The notes beneath the pieces are model-generated. The model ran no database searches. It saw only the letters and a program-made list of their open reading frames with translations, and had not been told where the DNA came from. Of a DNA stretch of 43,436 nt, positions 22,470 to 30,632 are shown in pieces. The position numbers and the translations under genes are program-made. Source of the DNA: an uncultured Anaerolineae bacterium (lineage in GTDB: Bacteria > Chloroflexota > Anaerolineae > J036 > Brachytrichaceae); NCBI GenBank assembly GCA_937959265.1, contig CALGMA010000024.1, forward strand, positions 1 to 43,436, written 5' to 3'. How positions within the stretch are numbered: the first letter of the stretch is position 1; the number at the start of each line of letters is the position of its first letter.

Positions 22470-23552
22470 TCAGCGGGCGCTGCCTATCAACGCCTGCACG
22501 AGTGCGTCGTGCGGCAGCGCATGCACGGTGTGACCCTGAAAGCCGGTCATCGTTTCGGCAGCGACCAGGGAGTTGATGATCGCTTCCTCGACGGCTTCGG
22601 CTGCGGCTTCGAAGAAGGCGTTGAGCTGGCGATGCGCCAGCATCCTGATCTCGCGAACGCGCGTGTCATACTCGCTGACGTGGTTGCCGGTGCTGAAGCA
22701 GAGGAACAAATCGCCGCTGCCGTTGTAGCCCATGCCGCCGGTGCGCGCCAGTCCGACCGTCGCACGCTGCGCCAGCCGGTTGCACTGCGTCGGGATGAGT
22801 GGTGCGTCGGTGCCGATCACAATGATGATCGAGCTGCCGATGTTGGCCTGGTCGGCCGGTTCGTGCCAATCCATTGGCATGCGGTCTTTGCCGATCATCA
22901 CGCCCACCGGTATGCCGTTCACGCGCAGCCCCTCGCGGCTGCCGTGGTTCGACTGCACCAGCACGCCGACGACGAATGCGCCATCCTCCGTGCGCACGAC
23001 GCGCGATGACGAGCCGATGCCGCCCTTGAAATCGTAGCAGATCATGCCGGTGCCGCCTCCGACACATCCTTCGACGACCGGCCCACCCTGTGCCGAATCC
23101 ATTGCGGCGAACACGTGCTTGTGCTCGATCGAGTGCGCGTTCGCATCGTTCAGCCAGCCGTCCCACGTCTCGGCCACCACCGGCAGCGCACCGATGTAAC
23201 TTTGTGCCTGCTCGCGTCGCGCGCCGTATTGCACCAGCGCCTCGTGCACCAGCCCGACCTGATGCGTGCAGGTGAGGGCGATCGGCGAGCAGAGCAGCCC
23301 CGACTCTTTCACCCAGTGGATGCCGGTCATCTCGCCGCAGCCGTTGAACGAGTGAAAGCCGGCGAAACAGTTGTCGCGCCAGATGTCACCCTCACGCGGC
23401 ACGATGACCGTGACGCCGGTGCGCGCCACGCGTGGTTCGTCGTAGATCAGTGTACTATGCCCGACGAGCACGCCCGGCACGTCAGTGATGGCGTTGTGCG
23501 GACCGGTCGGATACTGCCCGATCGTGACGCCGAGGTCGCGCAGTCGAGCCAT
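22470..23552 (-). CDS. P1 family peptidase (DmpA/BapA-like)
   Basis: This 360-residue N-terminal-nucleophile hydrolase of the DmpA family cleaves N-terminal residues from peptides, often D- or beta-amino acids. Motifs include ITDVPGVLVGHST near the N-terminus and CVGGGTGMICYDFKGGIGSSS. IGSSIIIVIGTDAPL holds the Gly-Ser autoprocessing site where the catalytic Ser becomes the new N-terminus. NGSGDLFLCFST is the oxyanion-loop region. It lies 6 bp after the FmdB zinc ribbon and 0.3 kb after an M81 peptidase, all in one direction. They probably form one peptidase operon. No signal peptide is seen, so the enzyme is probably cytoplasmic. Confidence 0.93.
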   Translation of the reverse strand: MARLRDLGVTIGQYPTGPHNAITDVPGVLVGHSTLIYDEPRVARTGVTVIVPREGDIWRDNCFAGFHSFNGCGEMTGIHWVKESGLLCSPIALTCTHQVGLVHEALVQYGARREQAQSYIGALPVVAETWDGWLNDANAHSIEHKHVFAAMDSAQGGPVVEGCVGGGTGMICYDFKGGIGSSSRVVRTEDGAFVVGVLVQSNHGSREGLRVNGIPVGVMIGKDRMPMDWHEPADQANIGSSIIIVIGTDAPLIPTQCNRLAQRATVGLARTGGMGYNGSGDLFLCFSTGNHVSEYDTRVREIRMLAHRQLNAFFEAAAEAVEEAIINSLVAAETMTGFQGHTVHALPHDALVQALIGSAR

Positions 23553-23558
23553 CGCCGG

Positions 23559-23834
23559 CTACTCCCCCCCCATCTTCTGACGCCGCTTGGTGATTTCGGC
23601 GATCTCTTTACGACCGAGCAAGCCGGTGGATGTCGGTGAGTCGTCACCTTCTGCTGCGTCGCTCGCGGTTGTAGCGTCGCCGGACTTCACGCGCGCCGCC
23701 GAGATCAAGCGACGGACGCGCCGGCTGTTGCAAAACGGGCAGATTACCCGGGCCTTCGGCATCTTCTGATGCGAGGCGAACCAGCGCTCGAACCTCTCAC
23801 CGCACTGGGCACAGCGATATTCGTAGATCGGCAT
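23559..23834 (-). CDS. FmdB-type zinc ribbon protein
   Basis: This 91-residue protein opens MPIYEYRCAQCGERFERW, the FmdB zinc-ribbon start, with CPFC near residue 33 completing two CxxC knuckles. The C-terminus is polar and Ser/Thr-rich with no recognisable domain. ATG 23834 is chosen because the upstream extension has no homologous look. It is 20 bp after the M81 peptidase and 6 bp before the P1 peptidase. Members are often called putative regulatory proteins, but the role is not established. Confidence 0.9.
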   Translation of the reverse strand: MPIYEYRCAQCGERFERWFASHQKMPKARVICPFCNSRRVRRLISAARVKSGDATTASDAAEGDDSPTSTGLLGRKEIAEITKRRQKMGGE

Positions 23835-23854
23835 GGCACTGCTAATGATAGCGC

Positions 23855-25372
23855 TCAAGCGACGGAGCGGCGGAAGATCGTGACCCGTCGCTCCCATGTC
23901 ACGTGTTCATCCAGCGGCCAGATCGGGCGCGGGCAGCGCGTGTGACCGAGGCGCTTCAAGTTGGCACTGGTTGCACCGGGTGCGTCCACATCCACGTAGC
24001 GCGCCGCCCAGTCTTTGAACATGTGCGGCTGGCAGTGCGGCGACTTGACCACCACCAGGTCGAAGCGCTGGGGATCTTGTCCATGCGCGTAGAACAGCGA
24101 GCGGTCATACAGGCTCACGGCGCGGCTGGTGATGACCAGCGTGATGTTGCCGGCAAGCAACACGGCTGTCGGACCGGAATGCCAAAGCTCGTCGAACGAC
24201 TCGCTGCGAAACTCGCCCTCGGACATCAGATGCACGCGGCCGGTCACCTCGACTGGCGTGAACCGCCCTGGGTCCATCGCGCCGCCGACGTGCGTGGTGA
24301 TCGTTGCGCCGATGCCGGCATCGAACGCTGCTCGGGCTGCCGGTGGATCCACAATCGGGATGAGTGCGCGGCCCGCATAGTGTGTTTCGATCAGCTTGCG
24401 CAGGATGGCGTTGCTGTCGCCCGACGCGCCGCTGCTGGTGGCGTCGGCTGCGTCCACCAGGATCGTCGTGCCGCCGCGCGGCAATTGTTCATGCGCGATG
24501 CGCACTGCCTCGTCCAGCGGCGTCAACGGCACATACATCCGCTCGTGCTCGCGCCAGAATAGCTCGGCGATGTGCAGCGCTTCGCGCTCGGCAAGCGCCG
24601 GGTCGCCGTCGGTCACGACGAAGCTGTAGGTGGCCAGGTCGGGCACGTCGGTGAACGGGTTGCCCCAGAACAAACCGGCCGAGAGCACACCATCGGCCTC
24701 CAGCGATTTGGCTGCGTTCACGGCGTGGCGGATGGCGCCGGTCGCGGTGATCAGCTCGTCGCCGCGCACTAGCGCAGGGATAAACACCTTCGCTGTCACC
24801 GGCTTTGCGCCGCCGAGAATGCACAAGAGCAACCGCGCAGCGCGCTGACCGGTCCCATAAAAGTCCACGTGTGGGTAAGTGTGAAAGCAGCAGATCGCGT
24901 CGGCGTTGCGCAAAATGCGCTCGGTCAAGATGCCGTGCAGGTCGAACGACGCAACGATGGGCGTGCGGGGGCCGAGCAGCCGGCGCGCCTCTTGCAACAG
25001 GTCGCCTTCCGGGTCGTCCTCGTTCTCGGCAGCCATCGCGCCATGCAGGGCGAAATAGGCGGCGTGGATGGGGGTGTTGGTGTCGGTAGCGGCGTCGTGG
25101 ATAGCGTTGAGGATGTCGCTGCGCAGCCGGGCCCAGTCGGCAGCTGCAAGTGTGCCGCCGCTGGTGATTGCACGCGCGCTGATGGCCGGCACGATCGTGA
25201 TCTCGGGATGCTGGTCAAAGACGCTCAGCGCGCCGCCGACCTCGTTGCGCACGGTACGGTGGTAGGCGATCAACGCCTCGCCGCGATGAATGACGAAGTC
25301 GTCATAGCGACCGAGCACGGGATTGAACGTGCTGACTTCCTGCTTGCACTCGACGATGAGGATTCTGGTCAT
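23855..25372 (-). CDS. M81 family metallopeptidase, MlrC-like
   Basis: This 505-residue protein has the MlrC (microcystinase C) family pattern. The N-terminal half has ILIVECKQEVSTFNP, AAYFALHGAMAAEN and ASFDLHGILTERI, where D and H bind zinc. ICCFHTYPHVDFYGTG gives another zinc ligand. The C-terminal domain has ILVDAADATSSGASGDSNAIL and SLFYAHGQDPQRFDLVVVKSPH. MlrC finishes degradation of small linear peptides; family members also act on other peptides or amides. It is followed at 20 bp by the FmdB gene. The natural substrate is unknown. Confidence 0.9.
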   Translation of the reverse strand: MTRILIVECKQEVSTFNPVLGRYDDFVIHRGEALIAYHRTVRNEVGGALSVFDQHPEITIVPAISARAITSGGTLAAADWARLRSDILNAIHDAATDTNTPIHAAYFALHGAMAAENEDDPEGDLLQEARRLLGPRTPIVASFDLHGILTERILRNADAICCFHTYPHVDFYGTGQRAARLLLCILGGAKPVTAKVFIPALVRGDELITATGAIRHAVNAAKSLEADGVLSAGLFWGNPFTDVPDLATYSFVVTDGDPALAEREALHIAELFWREHERMYVPLTPLDEAVRIAHEQLPRGGTTILVDAADATSSGASGDSNAILRKLIETHYAGRALIPIVDPPAARAAFDAGIGATITTHVGGAMDPGRFTPVEVTGRVHLMSEGEFRSESFDELWHSGPTAVLLAGNITLVITSRAVSLYDRSLFYAHGQDPQRFDLVVVKSPHCQPHMFKDWAARYVDVDAPGATSANLKRLGHTRCPRPIWPLDEHVTWERRVTIFRRSVA

Positions 25373-25455
25373 GGCAACTATAGGCTACTGGTTAAGGGTT
25401 CAATTGCAATACGAAGCGCGATTGAGTGGTGAAGCGTTGCCCCTCAACTACCACT

Positions 25456-26442
25456 TCATGGCCACTGCGCGCCTTGTGCTTCGATGTAGAGCGCATAGAG
25501 CGACTGGCTGCCGGCCATGAACAGACGGTTCTTGCTGCGCCCGCCGAAGCACAAGTTGCCGCACGGCTCGGGTAGGTGGAGCTGGCCGATCAGGTCGCCA
25601 TCGGGCGTGAGCACCAGCACGCCGTTGTTCTTGGGACTGCCCCAACCGCTGCTGGCCCACAGGTTGCCGTCGCGGTCGCAGCGGATGCCATCGGCGAAGC
25701 CGGGCTTCATGTTGATGAACTCCCTGCCGCCGCGCAGCTTTGTGCCGCCGCTCACTACATCGAATACTCGGATGTGCGATGGTGCGCTCTCGTCGTGTGT
25801 GACGCCGGTGTCCACGATGTACAAGCGCTTCTCATCGGGTGAGAAGCACAACCCGTTCGGCTTGTGGAAGTCATCGGCCACCACGGTAGCCTTGCCGGTG
25901 ACCGGGTCGAGCCGGTAGACGTGGGTCGGCAGCTCGAAGTCGGCCTTGTAGCCTTCGTAGTTAAGCAGGATCCCGTAGCCGGGGTCGGTGAACCAGATCG
26001 CGCCGTCGGATGCGACCACCACGTCGTTGGGCGCGTTCAGGCGCTTGCCCTGATAGCTGTCTATTAGCACGGTGATGCTGCCGTCATGCTCGGTGCAGGT
26101 GACGCAGCGCGTGCCGTGCTCGCAGGTGATCAGCCGGCCTTGCCGATCGCGCGTGTTGCCGTTGGCGTAGTGCGACGGTTGGCGAAAGGTCGTCACCTGG
26201 CCGGTGACCTCGTCCCAGCGTAGAATGCGGTTGTTGGGGATGTCACTGAAAAGCAGGCAACGCGCGTCGCCGAACCAGACCGGCCCTTCGGTCCAGCGCG
26301 CGCCGGTCCACAGCCGTTCGATGGCGGTGTTGCCCATGAGATATTTCTTGAAGCGCTTGTCGTGCACCTCGATGCACGGGTCGGGGTAGTGCGACAGGCC
26401 GCGCTCCCAGCGCGGATGAAGCGGGTCGGTCCATTCGTCCAT
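25456..26442 (-). CDS. SMP-30/gluconolactonase family protein
   Basis: This 328-residue six-bladed beta-propeller of the SMP-30/gluconolactonase/LRE type has candidate metal ligands Glu in WTEGPVW, Asn in LNAPNDVVV, Asn in KPNGLCFSPD and Asp in FADGIRCDRDGN. The strands GAIWFTDPGYG and LWASSGWGSP mark propeller blades. These enzymes hydrolyse sugar lactones or related lactones. The start is ATG 26442; an in-frame TTG two codons upstream is less likely. It is 83 bp before the M81 gene in the same direction. Upstream lies decayed sequence, so its promoter may sit in remnant DNA. Confidence 0.9.
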   Translation of the reverse strand: MDEWTDPLHPRWERGLSHYPDPCIEVHDKRFKKYLMGNTAIERLWTGARWTEGPVWFGDARCLLFSDIPNNRILRWDEVTGQVTTFRQPSHYANGNTRDRQGRLITCEHGTRCVTCTEHDGSITVLIDSYQGKRLNAPNDVVVASDGAIWFTDPGYGILLNYEGYKADFELPTHVYRLDPVTGKATVVADDFHKPNGLCFSPDEKRLYIVDTGVTHDESAPSHIRVFDVVSGGTKLRGGREFINMKPGFADGIRCDRDGNLWASSGWGSPKNNGVLVLTPDGDLIGQLHLPEPCGNLCFGGRSKNRLFMAGSQSLYALYIEAQGAQWP

Positions 26443-26564
26443 GTGCAATGTCCTTTGTGTCCAGGTGATGCGCGGGGAAGTGTAGAGGCAAACGCGGTTT
26501 CGCGCCTCTCCATGCTCACGCTGGGTGCATGCGCGCCTGAGAGCGGCGAGGGTCCCAGCGCAAC

Positions 26565-27055
26565 CGGTAAACCGATGAACAGGATGGGGTTGCGACGTGG
26601 CGGCATGCGGAAGACCGACTCATAGTCCTGGATGCCGTTGGTTACCGGGTTCAACAACAGGATCTGTGCTGGTAACAGCGGAACGGGCGGATCGACGAGC
26701 ACTGACAGCATGAACAGGATGCTCGGCGCCGCCCGTCGCTACCAGCAAATAGGTCACCTTGCGCATGTTGTCGTAGGCGTAGTGTTCCTGGCGGAGCCCT
26801 CAATGATGGAGGCGGTGCCTCGACCAGATCTGGTACCGGAACCCATGACCACGCCGATGTTGACGACGCGCGCCGCCGGTGACGGTGACGCGGTGGCCCG
26901 ACCGGCGCGTGGCCTATACGATGTGCAGCTTTTGCGAGGAACGATTCGTCAGTGACCAGTTTGTCCAATTGCAGCGGCTTCAGGTCGGCAGACACTCGGT
27001 CGCCGGACTCGAGCGGCACGACACCGCCGGGCACGAGTTCCTGTGCATCCACCGA
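26565..27055 (-). pseudogene. Remnant of a P-type cation-transporting ATPase
   Basis: Broken minus-strand pieces match a Ca/Mg-type P-type ATPase in order. Near 27048-26935 is the actuator domain: VDAQELVPGGVVPLESGDRV and LDKLVTDES, which resembles the family's LVPGDVV, ESGDRVPAD and VDES text. The conserved TGES reads AKAA. Near 26865-26770 are NIGVVMGSGT and, after a frame change, YAYDNMRKVTYLLVATGGAE. Near 26700-26565 are PLLPAQILLLNPVTNGIQD and MPPRRNPIL, the last membrane region. The phosphorylation domain with DKTG is absent and several frameshifts are needed. No intact gene is possible. The identity rests on my reading of the family motifs. Confidence 0.75.
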
Positions 27056-27057
27056 TT

Positions 27058-27169
27058 GCTCGCTGGCGTTGCCGGCCGGCACGAGCGCCATGATGCATAT
27101 CATTGTCTTTCGATGTAGGCACAACGTTCATCTGCGTCCAGAACGGCGCGTTCGGCTGCTCACTCGGCC
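27058..27169 (+). pseudogene. Remnant paralogue of the VGGD-repeat protein gene
   Basis: Two short stretches are nearly identical to the intact gene at 18180-19298. Bases 27058-27103 match 18681-18726 at 41 of 46 positions by eye, covering the SLALPAGASAM region. Bases 27132-27169 match 19081-19118 at 36 of 38. About 310 bp of the intact gene between these stretches is missing, and the frame is broken. It lies opposite the P-type ATPase remnant. The rest of 26443-27309 shows no intact gene. Confidence 0.8.
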
Positions 27170-27240
27170 AGCGTTGCGGTGTGTCAGTGCGCGTGAATAA
27201 ACTCTTTCTTAATGAATAGATAACGCCTTCTTGAACTCTA

Positions 27241-27285
27241 TCCTGTAGCTTCACTCGGAGAGAATAAAGTCACTCTGCTACAGGA
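27241..27285. promoter_or_regulatory. Inverted repeat upstream of the fasciclin gene
   Basis: TCCTGTAGC (27241-27249) and its exact reverse complement GCTACAGGA (27277-27285) flank a 27-bp spacer. It ends 24 bp before the ATG at 27310. It could be an operator or form a long-loop hairpin in the leader. AGGAG lies just downstream as the likely ribosome binding site. Confidence 0.5.
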
Positions 27286-27309
27286 TTAAGGACTAGGAGA
27301 AATAAGAAC

Positions 27310-28155
27310 ATGAGAACTTCGCATCGCAAAGTCATTGCCAGCCTAATCATGGTTGGCGTACTGGGCACCACGCTCTTGACGGCCACGCTGCCTACCTATG
27401 CTCAAGCAGATGGCAAGATCACCGGTGTAGCATTCGAAGACCGAAATCGCAACGGCAAGCGCGATGCCGGCGAGCCAACGCTGCGCGTGGCGCGCTACAA
27501 AGTGACCGACGGGGGCCGCTTCTGGAGATGCGGGCCCGTGTTTGGCGACAAGCCCTATACCGTCGGCGTGGTGCCGGGGACATACTTCGTGATGCCGATT
27601 GCCGGGCCAGCCGAATATCCCACTTTGCCGGTGATCAAGGTGCAAGTCAGGGCCGGCCAGACCGTGGTCGTCGATCTGCCCTTTGGCAGCAATCCTCTCG
27701 CAGTTGCCGACAATTGTGGCGCATATGCTCCTAAGCGCACGGCGCGCGTCCCGGTGGGTATCGTAGAGACGGCCACCGGCAACGGGTTAATCACTCTGGT
27801 CAGTGCGATCGAAGCAGCCGGTCTATTTGAAACGCTGAGTGACAAAGGCCCGTTTACTGTGTTTGCGCCCAGTGACCTGGCATTTGCTAAGTTCACTGAA
27901 GATGAACTGAAGTCCATCCTGGCCAACAAAGCGCTGCTGACTTCAGTGCTGAAGAACCACGTAGTGGCTGGCATTCTGACAGCGAACGATGTGGTGAACT
28001 CTGACTCAGTGACCACGCTCGAAGGCAAATCGCTGCCGGTGCGGGTGGATATGGAAACAGGTGACGTATTTATAGGCGAGGCCCGCATTAAGGCGTCTGA
28101 CATCAGCGCGGCCAACGGCGTGTTGCACGTGATCGACACTGTGCTCGTACCTTAA
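27310..28155 (+). CDS. Secreted SdrD-like B domain plus fasciclin (FAS1) protein
   Basis: This 281-residue protein has a signal peptide at residues 1-30 ending near AYAQA-like TYAQA. Residues 36-118 are an SdrD/Cna-B-like beta sandwich starting ITGVAFEDRNRNGKRDAGEP, whose D-N-N-D-rich turn looks calcium-binding. Residues 150-281 are a FAS1 domain with LITLVSAIEAAGLFETLS, GPFTVFAPSDLAFAK, LTSVLKNHVVAG and NGVLHVIDTVLVP. Both domains are adhesive and extracellular. There is no membrane anchor or sorting signal, so it is probably released. It has its own upstream inverted repeat and a strong downstream terminator, so it is likely transcribed alone. Confidence 0.93.
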   Translation: MRTSHRKVIASLIMVGVLGTTLLTATLPTYAQADGKITGVAFEDRNRNGKRDAGEPTLRVARYKVTDGGRFWRCGPVFGDKPYTVGVVPGTYFVMPIAGPAEYPTLPVIKVQVRAGQTVVVDLPFGSNPLAVADNCGAYAPKRTARVPVGIVETATGNGLITLVSAIEAAGLFETLSDKGPFTVFAPSDLAFAKFTEDELKSILANKALLTSVLKNHVVAGILTANDVVNSDSVTTLEGKSLPVRVDMETGDVFIGEARIKASDISAANGVLHVIDTVLVP

Positions 28156-28182
28156 AATCCATTAGAGCCACTAGAAAGAATG

Positions 28183-28211
28183 AGGCGCTTCCAGATAGGA
28201 AGCGCCTTTTT
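28183..28211 (+). terminator. Rho-independent terminator of the fasciclin gene
   Basis: AGGCGCTTCC (28183-28192), a 5-nt loop and the exact complement GGAAGCGCCT (28198-28207) are followed by TTTT. The hairpin starts 28 bp after the stop codon. Confidence 0.92.
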
Positions 28212-28264
28212 CGTTGTGTCTGGTTGAGTTACTTTGAATTCGCATGTAAGAGACTCGAAGAGCA

Positions 28265-28305
28265 CCTGCCAATGCTGCCCGGAGGTGTATGCGACGTTTG
28301 GCAGG
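28265..28305. terminator. Possible stem-loop between the fasciclin gene and pstB
   Basis: CCTGCCAA (28265-28272) pairs exactly with TTGGCAGG (28298-28305) across a 25-nt loop. It lies 20 bp past the pstB stop on the minus strand. There is no T-run, so termination is uncertain; it could also be a 3' stabilising structure. Confidence 0.35.
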
Positions 28306-28324
28306 CGCCACTTTGTTGGCCGCT

Positions 28325-29158
28325 TTATCCGAATCTGCCGCTAACGTAGTCTTGCGTACGCGGGTCTTTGGGTCGGACGAAAATGGTTTGTGTTTCGTCA
28401 AACTCGATTAGTTCGCCGGCGCGGTCAGGGCGCATCATCATCATTGCCGTGTAGTCGCTAACGCGGGCGGCTTGCTGCATATTGTGTGTCACGATGATGA
28501 TGGTGTAGTCGCTCGAGAGGTCTTTCATCAACTCTTCGATCTTGAGTGTAGCGACGGGATCGAGGGCGGAGCACGGTTCATCCATCAACAGCACTTCCGG
28601 CTCGACGGCTATAGCGCGCGCGATGCACAGGCGTTGTTGCTGACCGCCGGACAGTTCAGTGCCGAGCTGTTTGAGGTCGCGCACTTCGTCCCATAGGGCT
28701 GCCCGGATCAACGCCCACTCGACGCGATCATCTAGCTCGCTTTTGCTGATGCGTGGGTTGAGCAGGCGAATGCCGAACGCAATGTTTTCGTAGATGCTCT
28801 TGACAAATGGGTTGGGCTTCTGGAAAACCATCCCGACGCGCTGTCGGACGATGACCGGGTCAACATCCGGCGCATAGATGTCCTCGCCATCCAGCATGAC
28901 GCGACCTTCGATGTGGGCGCCTTTGATCCGCTCGTTCATGCGGTTGAACGCGCGAATGAGTGTGCTCTTGCCGCAGCCGGACGGGCCGATGATGGCGGTG
29001 ATCTTCTTCTCGTAGGCCGGCATCGTCACATCGGCCAGGGCACGAAAGCTGTTATAGAAGACAGACAGATTTTTCGCCAGCATCTTCACCGGTGCGTTCT
29101 GGGTGGCATGCGCCGGCGTGTCGGATACGCCGGCGATTGGAGTGGTGATGTGGGTCAT
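28325..29158 (-). CDS. pstB: Phosphate ABC transporter ATPase
   Basis: This 277-residue ATPase energises the Pst phosphate importer at the inner membrane face. Walker A is GPSGCGKST, the Q-loop is MVFQKPNPF, and the signature is LSGGQQQR. Walker B is [12 protein letters not shown] with H-loop [13 protein letters not shown] and DEPCSALDP are typical of PstB. An N-terminal extension of about 25 residues precedes the conserved [10 protein letters not shown]. It follows pstA after 18 bp and ends the operon. Confidence 0.97.
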   Translation of the reverse strand: MTHITTPIAGVSDTPAHATQNAPVKMLAKNLSVFYNSFRALADVTMPAYEKKITAIIGPSGCGKSTLIRAFNRMNERIKGAHIEGRVMLDGEDIYAPDVDPVIVRQRVGMVFQKPNPFVKSIYENIAFGIRLLNPRISKSELDDRVEWALIRAALWDEVRDLKQLGTELSGGQQQRLCIARAIAVEPEVLLMDEPCSALDPVATLKIEELMKDLSSDYTIIIVTHNMQQAARVSDYTAMMMMRPDRAGELIEFDETQTIFVRPKDPRTQDYVSGRFG

Positions 29159-29176
29159 AGGCTAAACCAGGCTATG

Positions 29177-30631
29177 TCACAACTCCTTGCGCAGCCGGTT
29201 GCGCAGGAGAATGGCGGTAAGGTTGAACAGAATCACCACAGACAGCAGCACAATGATGGCCGCGGCAGCCACGTTGCGGAATGTCTGCTCGGGCAGCGCC
29301 GTCCACGACCAGATCTGAATCGGCAGCGCTGTAAAACTAGAGAACGGCCCGGAAGGGTCTACAGAGATGTATGCTGCCGCGCCGACCACAAGCAGTGGTG
29401 CAGCCTCACCAACGGCGCGCGAAATTGCCAAGATGATGCCGGTGAGAATGCCAGGGAAGGCCATCGGCAACACGTGATACCACACTGTCTGCCAGTAGGT
29501 TGCGCCGATGGCCAGCGCGCCGTCGCGGATAGATTGTGGCACAGCGCGAATGGCTTCTTGCGTGTTGATGATGATGAGCGGCATCACCAACAGGCCCATG
29601 GTCAGGCCGGCGGAAATGATAGTGCGCCCGTTAGGCGGCGGATCAGGCACGCCGAACAGGGAGCCGTTGGTCAGGTTGCCCAGAGCGCGCACGAAGATGG
29701 CCAGGCCCATCAGACCATAAATGATAGTAGGTACGCCGGATAGGTTATAAATGTTAGCCTGCAAGAACTGATTGATGCGATTGGGCGCGGCGAACTCTTC
29801 TAGATACACGCCGGCTGCGATGCCGACGGGCATGGCGAACAGAACGGTGATGATTGTAATCAGCACGGAGCCGAGGATAGCCGTGCGCAGGCCGGTAGTT
29901 TCGGCGCGTGTCGTTTGTGGGCTGACCACAAATTTCGGAGTCAGCCACCAGCGCAGTTCATACTGCTGGCCAGGGTAATCGCGCGCAATAGCCTCGAGGA
30001 TGGCCGGGCCGTTCAAGAGCGAATCGAATAGACGCCAGCTGAACACCACGCGCTCTTCCAGCACTTCAGTCTCGAACAGATTGAGTAGTTCAGCCCGGCT
30101 GCGCTGGGCAAACGGCACCTCTTCGTTAAGTTGATCGAAGCGTGCCGTGGTGATATTTTGCTGGATGAGCGCGATCAACTCGTCGTCCGACAGCTCGGTG
30201 AAGGGGCGTGCGCCGAGCAACGGATCAAGATCCGGTATCTCGGCATACACGACTTCCACGAGTAAGTCCTTGTCCATTTCGTCGAGTGGGACGCCGTAAT
30301 CCTCTGGAATGGCCTCCAAGCGATACTGGGGCGTGTTGTTGAGGATCATTTCGCGCAGCTCCGCCTCAGACAGGTCTTCGGGCGCGACGGCTGGCACGAC
30401 AGACTTCGGATCAATGCGGTAGCCGTATACCACGTAGCCGCCAAGCTGATCGACGACGTTCAGGATCAGCGCGATCAGCACCAACAGGGCTAGCACAAGC
30501 GAGAGAAATAGGACAACCCGGCCGCCGGCAGCGACGCGCAGACGATTGCGGACGGCGCGGTTGGCTTGCAAGGGTGCGCCTGCGAGTTGTGAGTCGGCCA
30601 CCTGTACCTGGGTCGGCGTGATGGAAGTCAT
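29177..30631 (-). CDS. pstA: Phosphate ABC transporter permease PstA with large insertion
   Basis: This 484-residue permease of the Pst phosphate importer is much longer than the usual ~300. After TM1 (about residues 38-62) comes a soluble segment of roughly 170 residues. It includes AVAPEDLSEAELREMILNN and RPFTELSDDELIALIQQN, two similar acidic helical stretches. The normal core then follows: AILGSVLITIITVLFAMPVG, GLMGLAIFVRAL, the cytoplasmic EAIRAVPQSIRDGALAIGAT loop that meets PstB, and SRAVGEAAPLLVVG. The start is ATG 30631, one base after the pstC stop (TGACATG), so translation is coupled. The inserted part should lie outside the membrane and could contact PstS. Confidence 0.94.
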   Translation of the reverse strand: MTSITPTQVQVADSQLAGAPLQANRAVRNRLRVAAGGRVVLFLSLVLALLVLIALILNVVDQLGGYVVYGYRIDPKSVVPAVAPEDLSEAELREMILNNTPQYRLEAIPEDYGVPLDEMDKDLLVEVVYAEIPDLDPLLGARPFTELSDDELIALIQQNITTARFDQLNEEVPFAQRSRAELLNLFETEVLEERVVFSWRLFDSLLNGPAILEAIARDYPGQQYELRWWLTPKFVVSPQTTRAETTGLRTAILGSVLITIITVLFAMPVGIAAGVYLEEFAAPNRINQFLQANIYNLSGVPTIIYGLMGLAIFVRALGNLTNGSLFGVPDPPPNGRTIISAGLTMGLLVMPLIIINTQEAIRAVPQSIRDGALAIGATYWQTVWYHVLPMAFPGILTGIILAISRAVGEAAPLLVVGAAAYISVDPSGPFSSFTALPIQIWSWTALPEQTFRNVAAAAIIVLLSVVILFNLTAILLRNRLRKEL

Positions 30632-30632
30632 G

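Noticed and set aside
28171..28401. 76-residue minus-strand open frame beyond pstB
   Set aside because: It overlaps the terminator and pstB end and has no motif or start signal.
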